Notes under the pieces: model-generated
Told to the model about the DNA's origin: nothing
The model's database searches: none
Seen by the model: only the letters and a program-made list of their open reading frames with translations
Source of the DNA: Brevibacterium album DSM 18261
GTDB taxonomy: Bacteria > Actinomycetota > Actinomycetes > Actinomycetales > Brevibacteriaceae
Reading direction: 5' to 3'
NCBI RefSeq assembly: GCF_000426445.1
Contig: NZ_AUFJ01000013.1
Span: 1 to 64,000, forward strand
DNA length: 64,000 nt
Translations under genes and position numbers: made by a program
Shown here: positions 1-8,389 of the stretch, in pieces
Position numbering within the stretch: the first letter of the stretch is position 1
How the letters are laid out: every line of letters begins with the position of its first letter

Positions 1-204
1 TCGGCGGTGTTCTCGGAGGATGTGGAGCGGGCCGAGCGTGTGGGTTCCCGGATCGATGCGGGGATGGTGTTTCTGAATACTCCGGAGGGGTCGCGGGAGT
101 TCCTGCCCTTCGGTGGGGTGAAGCGTTCGGGTGTGGGTCGGGAGCTGGGCCCGCTGGCGATGGACGAGTTCGTGAACAAGCAGCTCGTCTACAAGAAGGG
201 CTGA
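1..204 (+). CDS. Aldehyde dehydrogenase, C-terminal end (5' truncated by window)
   Basis: Frame 1 is open from the first base to TGA at 202-204 and gives the last 67 residues of an NAD(P)-dependent aldehyde dehydrogenase. The stretch PFGGVKRSGVGRELG followed by an F-V-N-K-Q tail is the family's C-terminal signature, typical of succinate-semialdehyde dehydrogenase-like members. The catalytic Cys and Glu lie upstream of the window, so substrate cannot be judged. An alcohol dehydrogenase begins 10 bases downstream on the same strand. The pair probably forms one operon oxidising an alcohol through its aldehyde to an acid. Confidence 0.9.
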   Translation, partial: SAVFSEDVERAERVGSRIDAGMVFLNTPEGSREFLPFGGVKRSGVGRELGPLAMDEFVNKQLVYKKG

Positions 205-214
205 GGGCGCGCAG

Positions 215-1273
215 ATGAGGGCATTCGCAGTCGCCGGCCCCGGTGAGCCCGTGCGGGAGACGGAGGTGGCCAGCCCCGTTCCGCACGGACGCCAGGTGCT
301 GCTGAGGGTCACGCACGTGGGCGTGTGCCACACGGACGTCCACACTCAGGAGGGCGGATACGATCTGGGCCGCCAGGGGCATCTGTCCATCGCGGATCGC
401 GGGCTCGAATACCCGGCCGTGTTCGGGCACGAGATCGTGGGCGAGGTGATCGCGGTGGGCGAGGACGCCGAGGGGGTTCGCCTCGGCGAACGGCGCCTCG
501 TCCACCCCTGGATCGGGTGCGGCGAATGCGCACTCTGCCGCGGCGGGGACTCCCATGTGTGCCGGTCGAGCCGGGCGCTGGGGGTCTTCCGCTGGGGCGG
601 GTTCGCGAGCGAGGTCCTCGTCCCGGACTCCGAGCACCTCGTCGACATCGGCGAGCTCGATCCGGCCTGGGCCGCGACTCTCGCATGCAGCGGCCTGACC
701 GCCTACTCCGCGGTGCAGCGGGCACTGCCGCTCGGGGCGAGTGATCGGGTGATGGTGATCGGCACCGGTGGGGTGGGGCTCGCCGCCGTCGCGTTCCTCG
801 CACGGCTCACGGAGTCCGAGGTGATCGCCGTGGACGTCTCGGAGGCGAACCTCGCCTCCGCCGCACGGCTGGGAGCGGCCCGGACCGTGAACTCCCGTGC
901 GCTCGACGGGGCCGCGGTGGCCTCGGTCCTGGAGGCGCCGGTGCAGGCGGTCATCGACTTCGTCAACACCGGTGCCACGTTCCAGACGGCCTTCGAATGC
1001 CTGGACAAGGCCGGTGTGCTCGTTCCCGTGGGGCTGTTCGGCGGGGAGGCCGTGGTGCCCACCGCGCTGCTGCCGCTCAAGAGCCTCCGCATCCAGGGCA
1101 GCTATGTGGGCAGCCTCGACGACCTCCGGGACCTCGTCGGCATGGCGCAGGACGCGGACCTGCCCGGGGTGCCCGTCACGGAGCGGCCGCTCGACGCGGA
1201 GACGCTGCGGGACTCGCTCGCCGCCGTCGCGGAGGGAACGGTCGCCGGCCGGACGGTGCTCGTCGCGTCCTGA
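215..1273 (+). CDS. Zinc-dependent alcohol dehydrogenase (MDR superfamily)
   Basis: A 352-residue cytosolic medium-chain dehydrogenase. Catalytic zinc ligands are Cys38 (GVCHTD) and the GHE at 71-73. Structural zinc cysteines are C102, C105, C108 and C116. The Rossmann glycine motif GTGGVG lies at 183-188. Full length for the family. It starts 10 bases after the aldehyde dehydrogenase stop, so the two are probably co-transcribed and act in sequence. An NAD-dependent oxidation of a primary alcohol is the likely reaction; the substrate is unknown. The ribosome-binding site is weak (a GA-rich run before the ATG), consistent with coupling to the upstream gene. Confidence 0.88.
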   Translation: MRAFAVAGPGEPVRETEVASPVPHGRQVLLRVTHVGVCHTDVHTQEGGYDLGRQGHLSIADRGLEYPAVFGHEIVGEVIAVGEDAEGVRLGERRLVHPWIGCGECALCRGGDSHVCRSSRALGVFRWGGFASEVLVPDSEHLVDIGELDPAWAATLACSGLTAYSAVQRALPLGASDRVMVIGTGGVGLAAVAFLARLTESEVIAVDVSEANLASAARLGAARTVNSRALDGAAVASVLEAPVQAVIDFVNTGATFQTAFECLDKAGVLVPVGLFGGEAVVPTALLPLKSLRIQGSYVGSLDDLRDLVGMAQDADLPGVPVTERPLDAETLRDSLAAVAEGTVAGRTVLVAS

Positions 1274-1291
1274 GACGGCGGTGTACGGCTG

Positions 1292-1309
1292 CTCCGCGCG
1301 GTCGCGGAG
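1292..1309 (+). terminator. Possible short hairpin terminator after the alcohol dehydrogenase
   Basis: CTCCGCG and CGCGGAG form a 7-bp stem with a 4-base loop, 19 bases after the stop codon. There is no T-tract. Position and symmetry are the only evidence. Confidence 0.35.
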
Positions 1310-1397
1310 GAGGCCTGTGCCCGCTCATCCATGCAGCAACCCGCAAGCGGGTCGCCCCGACGGGGGTGATCCGCATGCGGGATGGGCTGGTGGCAGT

Positions 1398-1425
1398 GGC
1401 ATGATCATGGCATGATTGTGGCATG
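1398..1425 (+). promoter_or_regulatory. Three 11-bp-phased GGCATG repeats over the antitoxin start
   Basis: GGCATGAT at 1398-1405, GGCATGAT at 1409-1416 and GGCATGAA at 1420-1427 repeat with an exact 11-base period, so all three fall on one face of the helix. The last contains the antitoxin ATG. This is the arrangement expected of an autoregulatory operator of a toxin-antitoxin operon. Inference from position; no binding evidence. Confidence 0.5.
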
Positions 1426-1665
1426 AAGACGCGGGAGAGGATCAGCACGACTGTGGACCGGGCTCTTCTCGCGCAGGTGCGTGCACTGCATCCGCACGAG
1501 ACGATGGCGTCAGTGGTGGAGGCCGCGCTGGCTGCGCTGCTGCGTGAGCACAGGGCGGCGCAGATCGACGCGGACTACGCCGCGGCCTATGCGGAGCAGC
1601 CGATGGACACTCCCGATGAGTGGGGCGACCTCGCCGCCTTCGTCGATGCTGCGGCGCGCTCATGA
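1423..1665 (+). CDS. Antitoxin of a MazEF-like pair
   Basis: An 80-residue protein. The N-terminal segment (RISTTVDRALLAQVRAL) resembles a ribbon-helix-helix DNA-binding strand and helix. The acidic C-terminal half, rich in Asp, Glu and Ala, is the sort of tail that wraps a MazF toxin. Its TGA overlaps the toxin ATG by four bases (ATGA at 1662-1665), so the two are translationally coupled. No clear Shine-Dalgarno precedes the ATG, which lies inside the repeated GGCATG operator-like element. The family assignment rests mainly on size and partner. Confidence 0.7.
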   Translation: MKTRERISTTVDRALLAQVRALHPHETMASVVEAALAALLREHRAAQIDADYAAAYAEQPMDTPDEWGDLAAFVDAAARS

Positions 1666-1988
1666 GGCGGATGCCGCTGCGCGGGGAGGTGTGGTGGGCG
1701 GATTTGCGTGAGGCCGGCACGCGGCCGGTGGTGGTCATCGCCCGGCAGATCGCGATCGAGTCCCGTGGGCGGACCATGATTGCGCCGTGCAGCACGGTGA
1801 TCCGCGGTCTGGTGAGCGAGGTGGTGCTGGACCCGGAGGACGGCGACCCTCTCGGTCGGCGCTGTGCGGTGCAGCTCGATGCGGTGGTCGATGTGGACGT
1901 CCGCGTGCTGACGGAGCGGGCCGGGAGGCTGAGTGCCGGGCGGATGAGGGAGGTCTGTGAGTCCCTGACGGCGGCGACGGGGTGCTGA
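1662..1988 (+). CDS. MazF/PemK-family endoribonuclease toxin
   Basis: A 108-residue protein starting at the ATG that overlaps the antitoxin stop. The N-terminus ([23 protein letters not shown]) is the classic PemK/MazF opening strand-turn-strand. The conserved basic residue before PVVVI and a later TVIRGL..EVVL block fit the fold. These toxins cleave mRNA at short sequences when the antitoxin is degraded. An open frame extends 14 codons further upstream, but it runs through the antitoxin gene and has no ribosome site. A terminator-like hairpin follows directly. Confidence 0.85.
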   Translation: MRRMPLRGEVWWADLREAGTRPVVVIARQIAIESRGRTMIAPCSTVIRGLVSEVVLDPEDGDPLGRRCAVQLDAVVDVDVRVLTERAGRLSAGRMREVCESLTAATGC

Positions 1989-1989
1989 C

Positions 1990-2029
1990 GCCGAGGCGCC
2001 GGCGGGCCCGTGCCTGCCACCGCCTCGGC
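1990..2029 (+). terminator. Hairpin terminator after mazF-like toxin
   Basis: GCCGAGGCG (1990-1998) pairs with CGCCTCGGC (2021-2029), and the inner GGCGGGC and GCCTGCC also pair, giving a long two-part stem around a short loop. No T-tract follows. It directly follows the toxin stop. Confidence 0.6.
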
Positions 2030-2042
2030 CGCGCGTGACCCT

Positions 2043-2058
2043 GTCCGAGATATCGGAC
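2043..2058. promoter_or_regulatory. Palindromic operator upstream of hutU
   Basis: GTCCGAGATATCGGAC is a perfect 16-bp palindrome. The same sequence with one change (GTCCGAGATTTCGGAC) lies at 11541-11556 before hutI. A -10-like CATGAT lies 58 bases after the start of the palindrome, and no recognisable -35 precedes it. The palindrome is centred roughly 60 bases before the predicted transcription start. That position suits an activator, plausibly the IclR protein encoded at 19114-19959. Confidence 0.65.
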
Positions 2059-2166
2059 GCAAAGTGGCCTGGCTCGCTCCGGCCGGGGACCGCCTCGGCG
2101 CATGATGGAGGAAAGCCCTTCACCGCTGTGCCCCATCACGCGCAGCCCGCGACCGAGGAGGACCCC

Positions 2167-3864
2167 ATGGCCCAGACCCACACGACGCACGATCCCTCGC
2201 GTGTCATCCGCGCCCCCCGCGGTGCGGAGATCACCGCGAAGTCCTGGCAGACCGAGGCGCCGAAGCGCATGCTCATGAACAACCTCGACCCCGAGGTCGC
2301 CGAGCGCCCCGAGGACCTCGTGGTCTACGGCGGCACCGGCCGCGCGGCCCGCTCCTGGGAGGCGTACGACGCGATCGTCCGCACGCTCGACGAGCTCGAG
2401 TCCGATGAGACCCTGCTCGTGCAGTCGGGCAAGCCGGTGGGCGTGCTCCGCACCCACGAATGGGCGCCGCGCGTGCTCATCGCGAACTCCAACCTCGTGG
2501 GCGACTGGGCGAACTGGGAGCACTTCCGCAAGCTCGAGGCCGAAGGCCTCATGATGTACGGCCAGATGACGGCGGGCTCGTGGATCTACATCGCCACGCA
2601 GGGCATCCTCCAGGGCACCTACGAGACCTTCGCCGCCGTGGCGAAGAAGCGGTTCGGCGGCACCCTGGCGGGCACGCTCACCGTCACCGCCGGCTGCGGC
2701 GGCATGGGCGGGGCGCAGCCGCTGTCCGTCACGCTCAACGGCGGCGCGTGCCTCATCATCGACGTGGATGAGACGCGCCTGAAGCGCCGTCAGGCGAAGC
2801 GCTACCTCGACGAGGTGGAGACGGACCTCGACGCCGCTCTCGCCAAGGTCATCGCTGCCAAGCAGGAGAAGCGCGCGCTCTCGGTGGGCCTCGTCGGCAA
2901 TGCCGCGGAGATCCTGCCGCTGCTGCTCGACCGGCCCGAGGCCGCCGAGGTCGACATCGTCACCGACCAGACCTCCGCGCACGACCCGCTGTCCTACCTG
3001 CCGCTGGGCGTCTCCCTCGACGACTGGCACGACGAGGCCGAGGAGGACCCGGAGAAATTCACGCTGCGTGCACAGGAGTCCATGGCCGCACACGTGAAGG
3101 CGATGGTCGAGTTCCAGGACCGCGGCGCTGAGGTGTTCGACTACGGCAACTCGATCCGCGACGAGGCGCGCAAGGCCGGCTACGACCGCGCCTTCGAGTT
3201 CCCCGGCTTCGTCCCCGCCTACATCCGGCCCCTGTTCTGCGAGGGCCTCGGGCCGTTCCGCTGGGTGGCGCTCTCCGGCGACCCGCAGGACATCGCGGTG
3301 ACGGACGCGGCGCTCAAGGAGCTCTTCCCGGAGAACGAGCACCTGCACACCTGGCTGGACGCCGCGAACGAGTACGTCGAGTTCGAGGGTCTGCCCGCGC
3401 GCATCTGCTGGCTGGGCTACAAGGAGCGGCACCAGGCCGGCCTCCTCTTCAACCGCCTCGTGGCCGAGGGCAAGGTGTCCGCGCCCATCGTGATCGGCCG
3501 CGACCACCTGGACTCCGGCTCCGTCGCCTCGCCCTACCGCGAGACCGAGGGCATGGCCGACGGCACGGACGCGGTGGCGGACTGGCCGCTGCTCAACGCG
3601 CTCGTCAACACCTCCTCCGGTGCCACCTGGGTCTCGCTGCACCACGGCGGCGGCGTGGGCATGGGCCGCTCCATCCACGCCGGGCAGGTCTCCGTGGCCG
3701 ACGGGACCGAGCTCGCGGCCCAGAAGCTCGAGCGCCTGCTCACGAACGATCCGGGCATGGGCGTGCTGCGCCACGTGGACGCCGGCTACGACCGTGCGCA
3801 CGAGGTCGCGAAGGAGCGCGGCATCTGGGTGCCCACCGACGAGGAGCTCGACCACCGCGCCTGA
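2167..3864 (+). CDS. hutU: Urocanate hydratase
   Basis: A 565-residue cytosolic enzyme, the usual length for urocanase. It converts urocanate to 4-imidazolone-5-propanoate using a tightly bound NAD+, the second step of histidine degradation. Conserved blocks visible include [19 protein letters not shown]-type [20 protein letters not shown] and [15 protein letters not shown]. The ATG at 2167 follows GAGGAG by six bases. An upstream in-frame extension to 2035 would run through the palindromic operator and is unlikely. The gene stands alone, 7.9 kb from the other hut genes, with its own hut-type operator. Confidence 0.95.
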   Translation: MAQTHTTHDPSRVIRAPRGAEITAKSWQTEAPKRMLMNNLDPEVAERPEDLVVYGGTGRAARSWEAYDAIVRTLDELESDETLLVQSGKPVGVLRTHEWAPRVLIANSNLVGDWANWEHFRKLEAEGLMMYGQMTAGSWIYIATQGILQGTYETFAAVAKKRFGGTLAGTLTVTAGCGGMGGAQPLSVTLNGGACLIIDVDETRLKRRQAKRYLDEVETDLDAALAKVIAAKQEKRALSVGLVGNAAEILPLLLDRPEAAEVDIVTDQTSAHDPLSYLPLGVSLDDWHDEAEEDPEKFTLRAQESMAAHVKAMVEFQDRGAEVFDYGNSIRDEARKAGYDRAFEFPGFVPAYIRPLFCEGLGPFRWVALSGDPQDIAVTDAALKELFPENEHLHTWLDAANEYVEFEGLPARICWLGYKERHQAGLLFNRLVAEGKVSAPIVIGRDHLDSGSVASPYRETEGMADGTDAVADWPLLNALVNTSSGATWVSLHHGGGVGMGRSIHAGQVSVADGTELAAQKLERLLTNDPGMGVLRHVDAGYDRAHEVAKERGIWVPTDEELDHRA

Positions 3865-3910
3865 GGCGCGGCGGGGGCGCGAGGAGAACGCGCGTGCGCA
3901 CCACGTGAAG

Positions 3911-3955
3911 CGCAGAGCACCACCGCAGGGAGCGTCCCTGCGGTGGTGCTCTGCG
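3911..3955. terminator. Perfect 21-bp hairpin between hutU and the FAH gene
   Basis: Bases 3911-3931 and 3935-3955 are exact reverse complements with a 3-base loop. It lies between the convergent stops at 3864 and 4006 and can fold in either transcript, so it can act as a bidirectional terminator. There is no T-tract on either side. Confidence 0.8.
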
Positions 3956-4005
3956 CATGTGCTGGTGCATGGCGGCGTCTGGCGGAGTGCGCCGCGTCTC
4001 CTGCC

Positions 4006-4848
4006 TCAGCGGATGACGACGGTGTTCCGCAGCTCTCCGAGGCCCTCGATCTCGCAGCGCACGACATCGCCGTCCGAGAGGAACGCCGGCTGCTCCATGC
4101 CGAGGGCGACGCCTGCGGGCGTGCCGGTCCAGATGAGGTCTCCGGGCCTGAGCGTGATGACCCGGGAGAGGTGTTCGATGAGCACGTCGATGGGGAAGAT
4201 CATGAGGCTCGTGCTCGCGCTCTGCCGCGTCTCGCCGTTGACGGAGCTGGAGATCGCGAGGTCCGTGACGTCGGGGATCTCATCCGTCGAGGTGATCCAC
4301 GGTCCGATGGGCCCGAACGTGTCCATGCCCTTCGCGTAGTCGAACTGCCCGTCTCGGCGCTGGCAGTCGCGGGCGGAGACGTCGTTGCCCACGGTGTAGC
4401 CGGCGATCACGCTCGCGGCGTCCTCCCTGCTGATGCCCTTCGCCTCCCGTCCGATCACGACGACGAGCTCGACCTCGTAGTCGACGGTGGACGTCACGCC
4501 GGAGTCCACCACGATGTCGCCCGCCGCGCCCACGAAGGAGCTCGGGTACTTGGAGAAGGCGACGGGGTGGCTGGGGATGTCGCTGCCCGTCTCCTCGACG
4601 TGGGCGACGTAGTTCTTGCCGATCGCGATCGACTTCTCCAGGGCGCCCACGGGCGGCAGGAGCTCCGCCGGGGCGACCTCGGGTGCGGTGAGCAGGTCCT
4701 CCGGAGAGATCCCGGCGGTGAGGCGCCCGATGAGAGCGGTGTAGTCCGTCTCCCCGCCGAGCGCATCGGCGGCTCTCACCCAGCGCTCTCCGTCCTCGCT
4801 GAGGATGAAGGCGGGAGCCGAGTCGATGAGTGTGCGAGCCAGTTTCAT
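4006..4848 (-). CDS. Fumarylacetoacetate hydrolase (FAH) family protein
   Basis: A 280-residue protein with the FAH/2-keto-4-pentenoate hydratase C-terminal fold. Visible motifs are IAIGKNYVAHVEE, a metal-binding DYEVELVVVIG, and GNDVSARDCQ. Members cleave or hydrate dioxo-acids or isomerise catechol-cleavage products using Mg2+ or Mn2+. ATG at 4848 follows AAAGGAAA. It is the last gene of a four-gene minus-strand run after an ABC importer (permease stop 11 bases away). It probably processes whatever that importer brings in. The exact substrate cannot be told from sequence. Confidence 0.85.
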   Translation of the reverse strand: MKLARTLIDSAPAFILSEDGERWVRAADALGGETDYTALIGRLTAGISPEDLLTAPEVAPAELLPPVGALEKSIAIGKNYVAHVEETGSDIPSHPVAFSKYPSSFVGAAGDIVVDSGVTSTVDYEVELVVVIGREAKGISREDAASVIAGYTVGNDVSARDCQRRDGQFDYAKGMDTFGPIGPWITSTDEIPDVTDLAISSSVNGETRQSASTSLMIFPIDVLIEHLSRVITLRPGDLIWTGTPAGVALGMEQPAFLSDGDVVRCEIEGLGELRNTVVIR

Positions 4849-4859
4849 GGGGTTTCCTT

Positions 4860-5708
4860 TCAGCGGTCCTTCTTGAGATCCCAGAACGCGAACCTGCGCT
4901 GGGCGAGTGAGACGAGTCCGAACAGTGCGAGGCCCAGCATGCTGAGCACGAGGATGAGGGCGAAGACGCGGTCGAGGGCGATGCGGGAGGCGGCCACCCG
5001 GACCTGCTCGCCGAAGCCCACGCCGCCGCCGATGAACTCCGCGGCCACGGCGCCCGTCACCGCGGAGACGATGGCGATCTTGAGGCCGGCGAAGATGAAC
5101 GGCAGCGCCCGGGGGAACTTGAGCTTCCAGAAGATCTCCCAGGAGCTGGCGCGCATCGAGCGGAAGAGCCGGATCTCCTCTGCCCCCGCGGCGTTCATGC
5201 CGGCGGCGGTGTTGATGATGACGGGGAAGATCGACATGAACGCCGCCATGAGGAACTTGGAGCTGATCCCGAAGCCGAACCAGGCGATGAAGACCGGGGT
5301 GAAGGCGATCTTGGGGCTCGCCTCGACGACGACGAAGAGCGGCATGACCGCCTTCCTCCCGAACTCCGTCTGCCCGATCCACAGGCCGATCAGGAACCCC
5401 GCGAGCGAGGCGATGAGGAAGCCGAGCACGATCTCCTGCACCGTGATCCAGAGCTGTCCGAGGAGGAAGTCCCCCATCACCAGCTGCCGGACGACCTCGA
5501 CGATCTGCTCTCCGACGCTCAGGGGCGAGGGCAGGATGATCTCCGAGACCCCGCCGAACGAGACGAGCGCCTGCCAGAGGCCGAGGACGACCACGACGAC
5601 GAGTGAGACCGCCACCGGCTGCGGGAGCCTGTCCATCCAGGCCGAGGCCGCGGCGAATCGCGTCGTGCGCGCCCGGGCGGGCGCGGCGGCATCGGATCTG
5701 CGGTTCAT
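4860..5708 (-). CDS. ABC transporter permease, NitT/TauT (SsuC-like) type
   Basis: A 282-residue inner-membrane permease with about six membrane segments after a basic, Ala-rich N-terminus. The cytoplasmic EAA loop is seen around AGAEEIRLFRSMRASSWEIF. Start ATG at 5708 follows GGAGAGGAAGG. It lies between the ATPase (17 bases upstream) and the FAH-family gene (11 bases downstream). With the ATPase and the lipoprotein it forms a complete importer of the nitrate/sulfonate/thiamine-precursor class, whose members take up small organic or aromatic acids, sulfonates or pyrimidines. Confidence 0.9.
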   Translation of the reverse strand: MNRRSDAAAPARARTTRFAAASAWMDRLPQPVAVSLVVVVVLGLWQALVSFGGVSEIILPSPLSVGEQIVEVVRQLVMGDFLLGQLWITVQEIVLGFLIASLAGFLIGLWIGQTEFGRKAVMPLFVVVEASPKIAFTPVFIAWFGFGISSKFLMAAFMSIFPVIINTAAGMNAAGAEEIRLFRSMRASSWEIFWKLKFPRALPFIFAGLKIAIVSAVTGAVAAEFIGGGVGFGEQVRVAASRIALDRVFALILVLSMLGLALFGLVSLAQRRFAFWDLKKDR

Positions 5709-5724
5709 GGCTGCCTTCCTCTCC

Positions 5725-6498
5725 TCATGCCGCGGCGTCATGGCCGCGGTCGAGCGCATCGCGGACGCGGGCGGTGTAGCGGGCGAAGGCCGGTTCGGCC
5801 ATGACGTCGAGGCCGCGGGGACGCGGCAGGTCGATGTCGATCCGTTCGCTGATCCGTCCGGGCCGCGCGGACATCGCGTACACCGTGTCCGACAGGAGGA
5901 CGGCCTCGGGGATGGAGTGCGTGACGACCACGACCGTCGCCTCCTGGGCGGCGGCGATCCGCTGGATCTCCAGGTCCATCTTCTCCCTCGTCATCTCGTC
6001 GAGGGCGCCGAACGGCTCGTCCAGGAGGAGCACCCGGGGCTCCGTGATGAGCATGCGGCAGATCGCCGCACGCTGGGCCATCCCGCCCGAGAGCTCGTCG
6101 GGATAGCGATCCTCGAAGCCGGAGAGCCCCACCATCTCGAGCAGTGCGGCAGCGCGAGCACGCGCAGCTCTCGCAGCCTTCCGCCCGCCCTGGATCTCGA
6201 TGGGCAGCAGGATGTTCTCGACGACGGAGCGCCAGGGGAGCAGCGTCGCCCGCTGGAACATGATCCCCACCTCGTGCGGCGGCCCGTCGACCGGCGTGCC
6301 GAACAGCTCTACCGTCCCGGACGACTGCGCGAGCAGGCCTGCCATGATGCTGAGCAGCGTGGACTTGCCGCAGCCGCTGGGCCCGATGAGCGAGATGATC
6401 GAGCCGCGCGGCACGTCCAGGGAGACGTCCTCCAGTGCGACGACCCCTGCCCGGTCGAAGGTCTTGTGCAGACCGCGGATGCTGTAGCTCGTGTTCAC
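5725..6498 (-). CDS. ABC transporter ATP-binding protein, NitT/TauT type
   Basis: A 257-residue cytoplasmic ATPase. Walker A GPSGCGKST is at residues 39-47. The Q-loop, signature LSGGMAQR, Walker B LLLDEPFGALD and H-loop VTHSI all follow in order, so it should be active. The start is the GTG at 6498, seven bases after GGAAGGA. It energises the permease encoded just downstream. The gene order is binding protein, ATPase, permease, FAH-family enzyme. Confidence 0.9.
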   Translation of the reverse strand: MNTSYSIRGLHKTFDRAGVVALEDVSLDVPRGSIISLIGPSGCGKSTLLSIMAGLLAQSSGTVELFGTPVDGPPHEVGIMFQRATLLPWRSVVENILLPIEIQGGRKAARAARARAAALLEMVGLSGFEDRYPDELSGGMAQRAAICRMLITEPRVLLLDEPFGALDEMTREKMDLEIQRIAAAQEATVVVVTHSIPEAVLLSDTVYAMSARPGRISERIDIDLPRPRGLDVMAEPAFARYTARVRDALDRGHDAAA

Positions 6499-6517
6499 TG
6501 CGTGTGGTCCTTCCGGA

Positions 6518-7540
6518 TCACTCGTTGAGTTCGGCCACGAGGTCATTGGTGTAGGCGCCCTCGAGGCTGAGCGAGTCGTCGGTGACCGTGCCCGCCTCGA
6601 CGGCATCGGCGAGGATCGCCTCCCAGTGCTCCGGGTGCATGTGCCCGAACTCGTCATCGGGGCTGACCGGCTGACGGGACTCCGCGAGGAGCTCGAGGAT
6701 CGACAGTGCGTACTCCTCGTCCTCGACCTCCTGCGGCTGGTAGTCGGCGCAGATCTCGATGACCTTCTGAGGATCCTCGGCACCGAGCTGGGAGGCCCGG
6801 TGCCATGCGCGTCCGAAGCCCACGAGTGCCTCGCGCTGCTCCTCGATGAGCGCGGCGGGTGCGGCATAGCCGTTGCCGAACATGTAGTCGACCGAGTCGG
6901 TGGTGATGTCCTCGAGCGGGATGCCGGCGTGCTCGATGGTGGCATAGCCGTCCGCGGATGCCGCATAGGCGTCGATCTCCCCGCGCTCGAAGGCCGCCAC
7001 CGCGGTGCCGCCCTCGCCGACGGTGATCTTCTCGTAGCCGTCCGCCTCGACGCCGTCGTTCGACATGATCGCATCGACGAAGCCGACCTCGTTGCCGTCC
7101 GCGGTTGCGACGCCGATCCGCTTCCCCTCGAGCTCGGCCGCGGAGCCGATGCCGGAATCCGAGGGGGTGACGAGCCAGAAGGAGCCGCCCGGGCTCGAGT
7201 TGAGGAAGTACTTCACGTCCTCCCCGCGCTCCAGCGCCGCGAGGACGGGAGTGGCCCCGGGGCCGCCGAAGTCCGCCTGACCGGCGGCGATCGCCTGCAG
7301 CACTCCTGCGGAGCCGTTCACCGCCTCGATCGCGATGTCGACGCCCTCGTCGGCGAAGAAGCCCTCGGACTCCGCGACGTAGTTCTCGAACGAGACGAGG
7401 CAGCTGGTGGTCGGCAGGGCGACGGTGAGGGCGGTCGCATCTCCCTCCGCGCCGCCGGACTCCGCCTGCTCGGCGGCCGGTCCGCCGCAGGCTGCGAGGA
7501 GGAGGGGTGCGGCCGCCAGCGCCCAGATCTTCTTGTGCAT
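6518..7540 (-). CDS. ABC transporter substrate-binding lipoprotein (NMT1/SsuA-like)
   Basis: A 340-residue extracytoplasmic lipoprotein. The signal peptide ends in a lipobox LAAC with Cys18 as the lipidated residue. The rest is a two-lobed NMT1/THI5-like binding protein. Motifs include VNGSAGVLQAIAAGQADFG and a KRIGVATADGNEVGF hinge region. It is the first gene of the importer operon, and its promoter faces the divergent FCD-GntR gene. Relatives bind nitrate, sulfonates, hydroxymethylpyrimidine, riboflavin or aromatic acids; the neighbouring FAH enzyme favours an organic acid. Confidence 0.87.
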   Translation of the reverse strand: MHKKIWALAAAPLLLAACGGPAAEQAESGGAEGDATALTVALPTTSCLVSFENYVAESEGFFADEGVDIAIEAVNGSAGVLQAIAAGQADFGGPGATPVLAALERGEDVKYFLNSSPGGSFWLVTPSDSGIGSAAELEGKRIGVATADGNEVGFVDAIMSNDGVEADGYEKITVGEGGTAVAAFERGEIDAYAASADGYATIEHAGIPLEDITTDSVDYMFGNGYAAPAALIEEQREALVGFGRAWHRASQLGAEDPQKVIEICADYQPQEVEDEEYALSILELLAESRQPVSPDDEFGHMHPEHWEAILADAVEAGTVTDDSLSLEGAYTNDLVAELNE

Positions 7541-7604
7541 GTCGACTCCTTCGTCGAGATCCTCGGCCTCACCGATCTCCCAAATGGTGATAACCGTTAG
7601 GTGG

Positions 7605-7637
7605 AACGTAGTGTGACCCATGACATAAGTCAATGGG
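7605..7637 (-). promoter_or_regulatory. Importer promoter with overlapping operator
   Basis: Read on the minus strand, TTGACT (7633-7628) and TACGTT (7610-7605) are 17 bases apart and sit 65 bases before the lipoprotein start. An imperfect palindrome, CCCATGAC..GTCAATGGG (7617-7637), covers the -35 box. This is a natural repression site for the GntR protein encoded immediately to the right. Inference from position and symmetry. Confidence 0.55.
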
Positions 7638-7670
7638 GTGTTCCGCGCGCAGTTTGAGTACGGTGCAGTC

Positions 7671-8366
7671 ATGCAGAACTTGGGCGTCTTCGGCGATCGC
7701 CGCACCCGCGGTGACCTGCTCGCGGAGCGCATCGACGCGCTCATCGAGGAGCGCGGGCTCAGGCCGGGCGAGCTCATCGGCACCAAGGACGAGCTGCGGG
7801 TGTGGTCCGGCAATGCGCGTGCAACCGTGAACGAGGCCGTGCGGATCCTCAGCGACCGGGGCCGGGTGGTGGCCCGCCCCGGACCGGGCGGCGGGCTGTT
7901 CGTGGCGCAGGGGAGCTCTCTCGTCGCCCTGGGGCGCTCGCTGCTGGACGTGGGCGGCAAGGCCGGGTACATCCGGGACGTCATGGCTGTGCGCGACCAT
8001 CTGGAGGAGCTGGTGATCCGCGAGGCCGTCCGCCATCGCACCGCGGCGGACATCACCGAGCTCCGGCGCATCGTGGGGGCGCTCGAGGAGCTGTCCGACC
8101 GGCCGGCGGAGTTCATCGCGCAGATCTGGGAGCTGCACGCGCGCATCGCGGAGATCACGCCGAACGCAGTGCTCTCGGACCTCTACGGATGGCTGCTGGG
8201 CAGCATGCGCTCCACCGTCATGGGGGTCAGGCGCCCGGCAGACCAGACGGAGGAATACCTGCAGGTGCGGATCCGGGCGCACACCACGCTGGTCGATGTG
8301 ATCGAGTCCGGGGACGAGGAGCGGGTGCCCGAGGCGCTGCGGATCCACTCACTCGCACACAGGTGA
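7671..8366 (+). CDS. FCD-type GntR family transcriptional regulator
   Basis: A 231-residue regulator. Residues about 8-70 form a winged helix-turn-helix (GDLLAERIDALIEERGLRPGELIGTKDELR, then VNEAVRILSDRGRV). Residues about 100-225 form an all-helical FCD ligand domain (AVRDHLEELVIREAV, later HARIAEI, RAHTTLVDVI). FCD regulators usually bind organic-acid effectors. It is divergent from the ABC importer and probably controls it through the palindrome at 7617-7637. The ATG at 7671 is preferred over a GTG at 7638, which lies at the edge of the operator-like sequence. Confidence 0.85.
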   Translation: MQNLGVFGDRRTRGDLLAERIDALIEERGLRPGELIGTKDELRVWSGNARATVNEAVRILSDRGRVVARPGPGGGLFVAQGSSLVALGRSLLDVGGKAGYIRDVMAVRDHLEELVIREAVRHRTAADITELRRIVGALEELSDRPAEFIAQIWELHARIAEITPNAVLSDLYGWLLGSMRSTVMGVRRPADQTEEYLQVRIRAHTTLVDVIESGDEERVPEALRIHSLAHR

Positions 8367-8389
8367 GGCCGGGCCGGATGCCGCTGAGG

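Noticed and set aside
2035-2166. N-terminal extension of hutU by 44 codons
   Set aside because: It would encode the palindromic operator and the -10 region, and the ATG at 2167 has a strong, well-spaced ribosome site.
1735-3855. A 706-codon open frame on the minus strand opposite hutU
   Set aside because: It mirrors a conserved enzyme gene, has Arg/Gly/His/Val-rich composition without any domain, and no ribosome site. Long antisense frames are expected in GC-rich DNA.
3943-6528. An 861-codon open frame on the plus strand opposite the importer genes
   Set aside because: Antisense to the FAH, permease and ATPase genes; no start signal and no domain.
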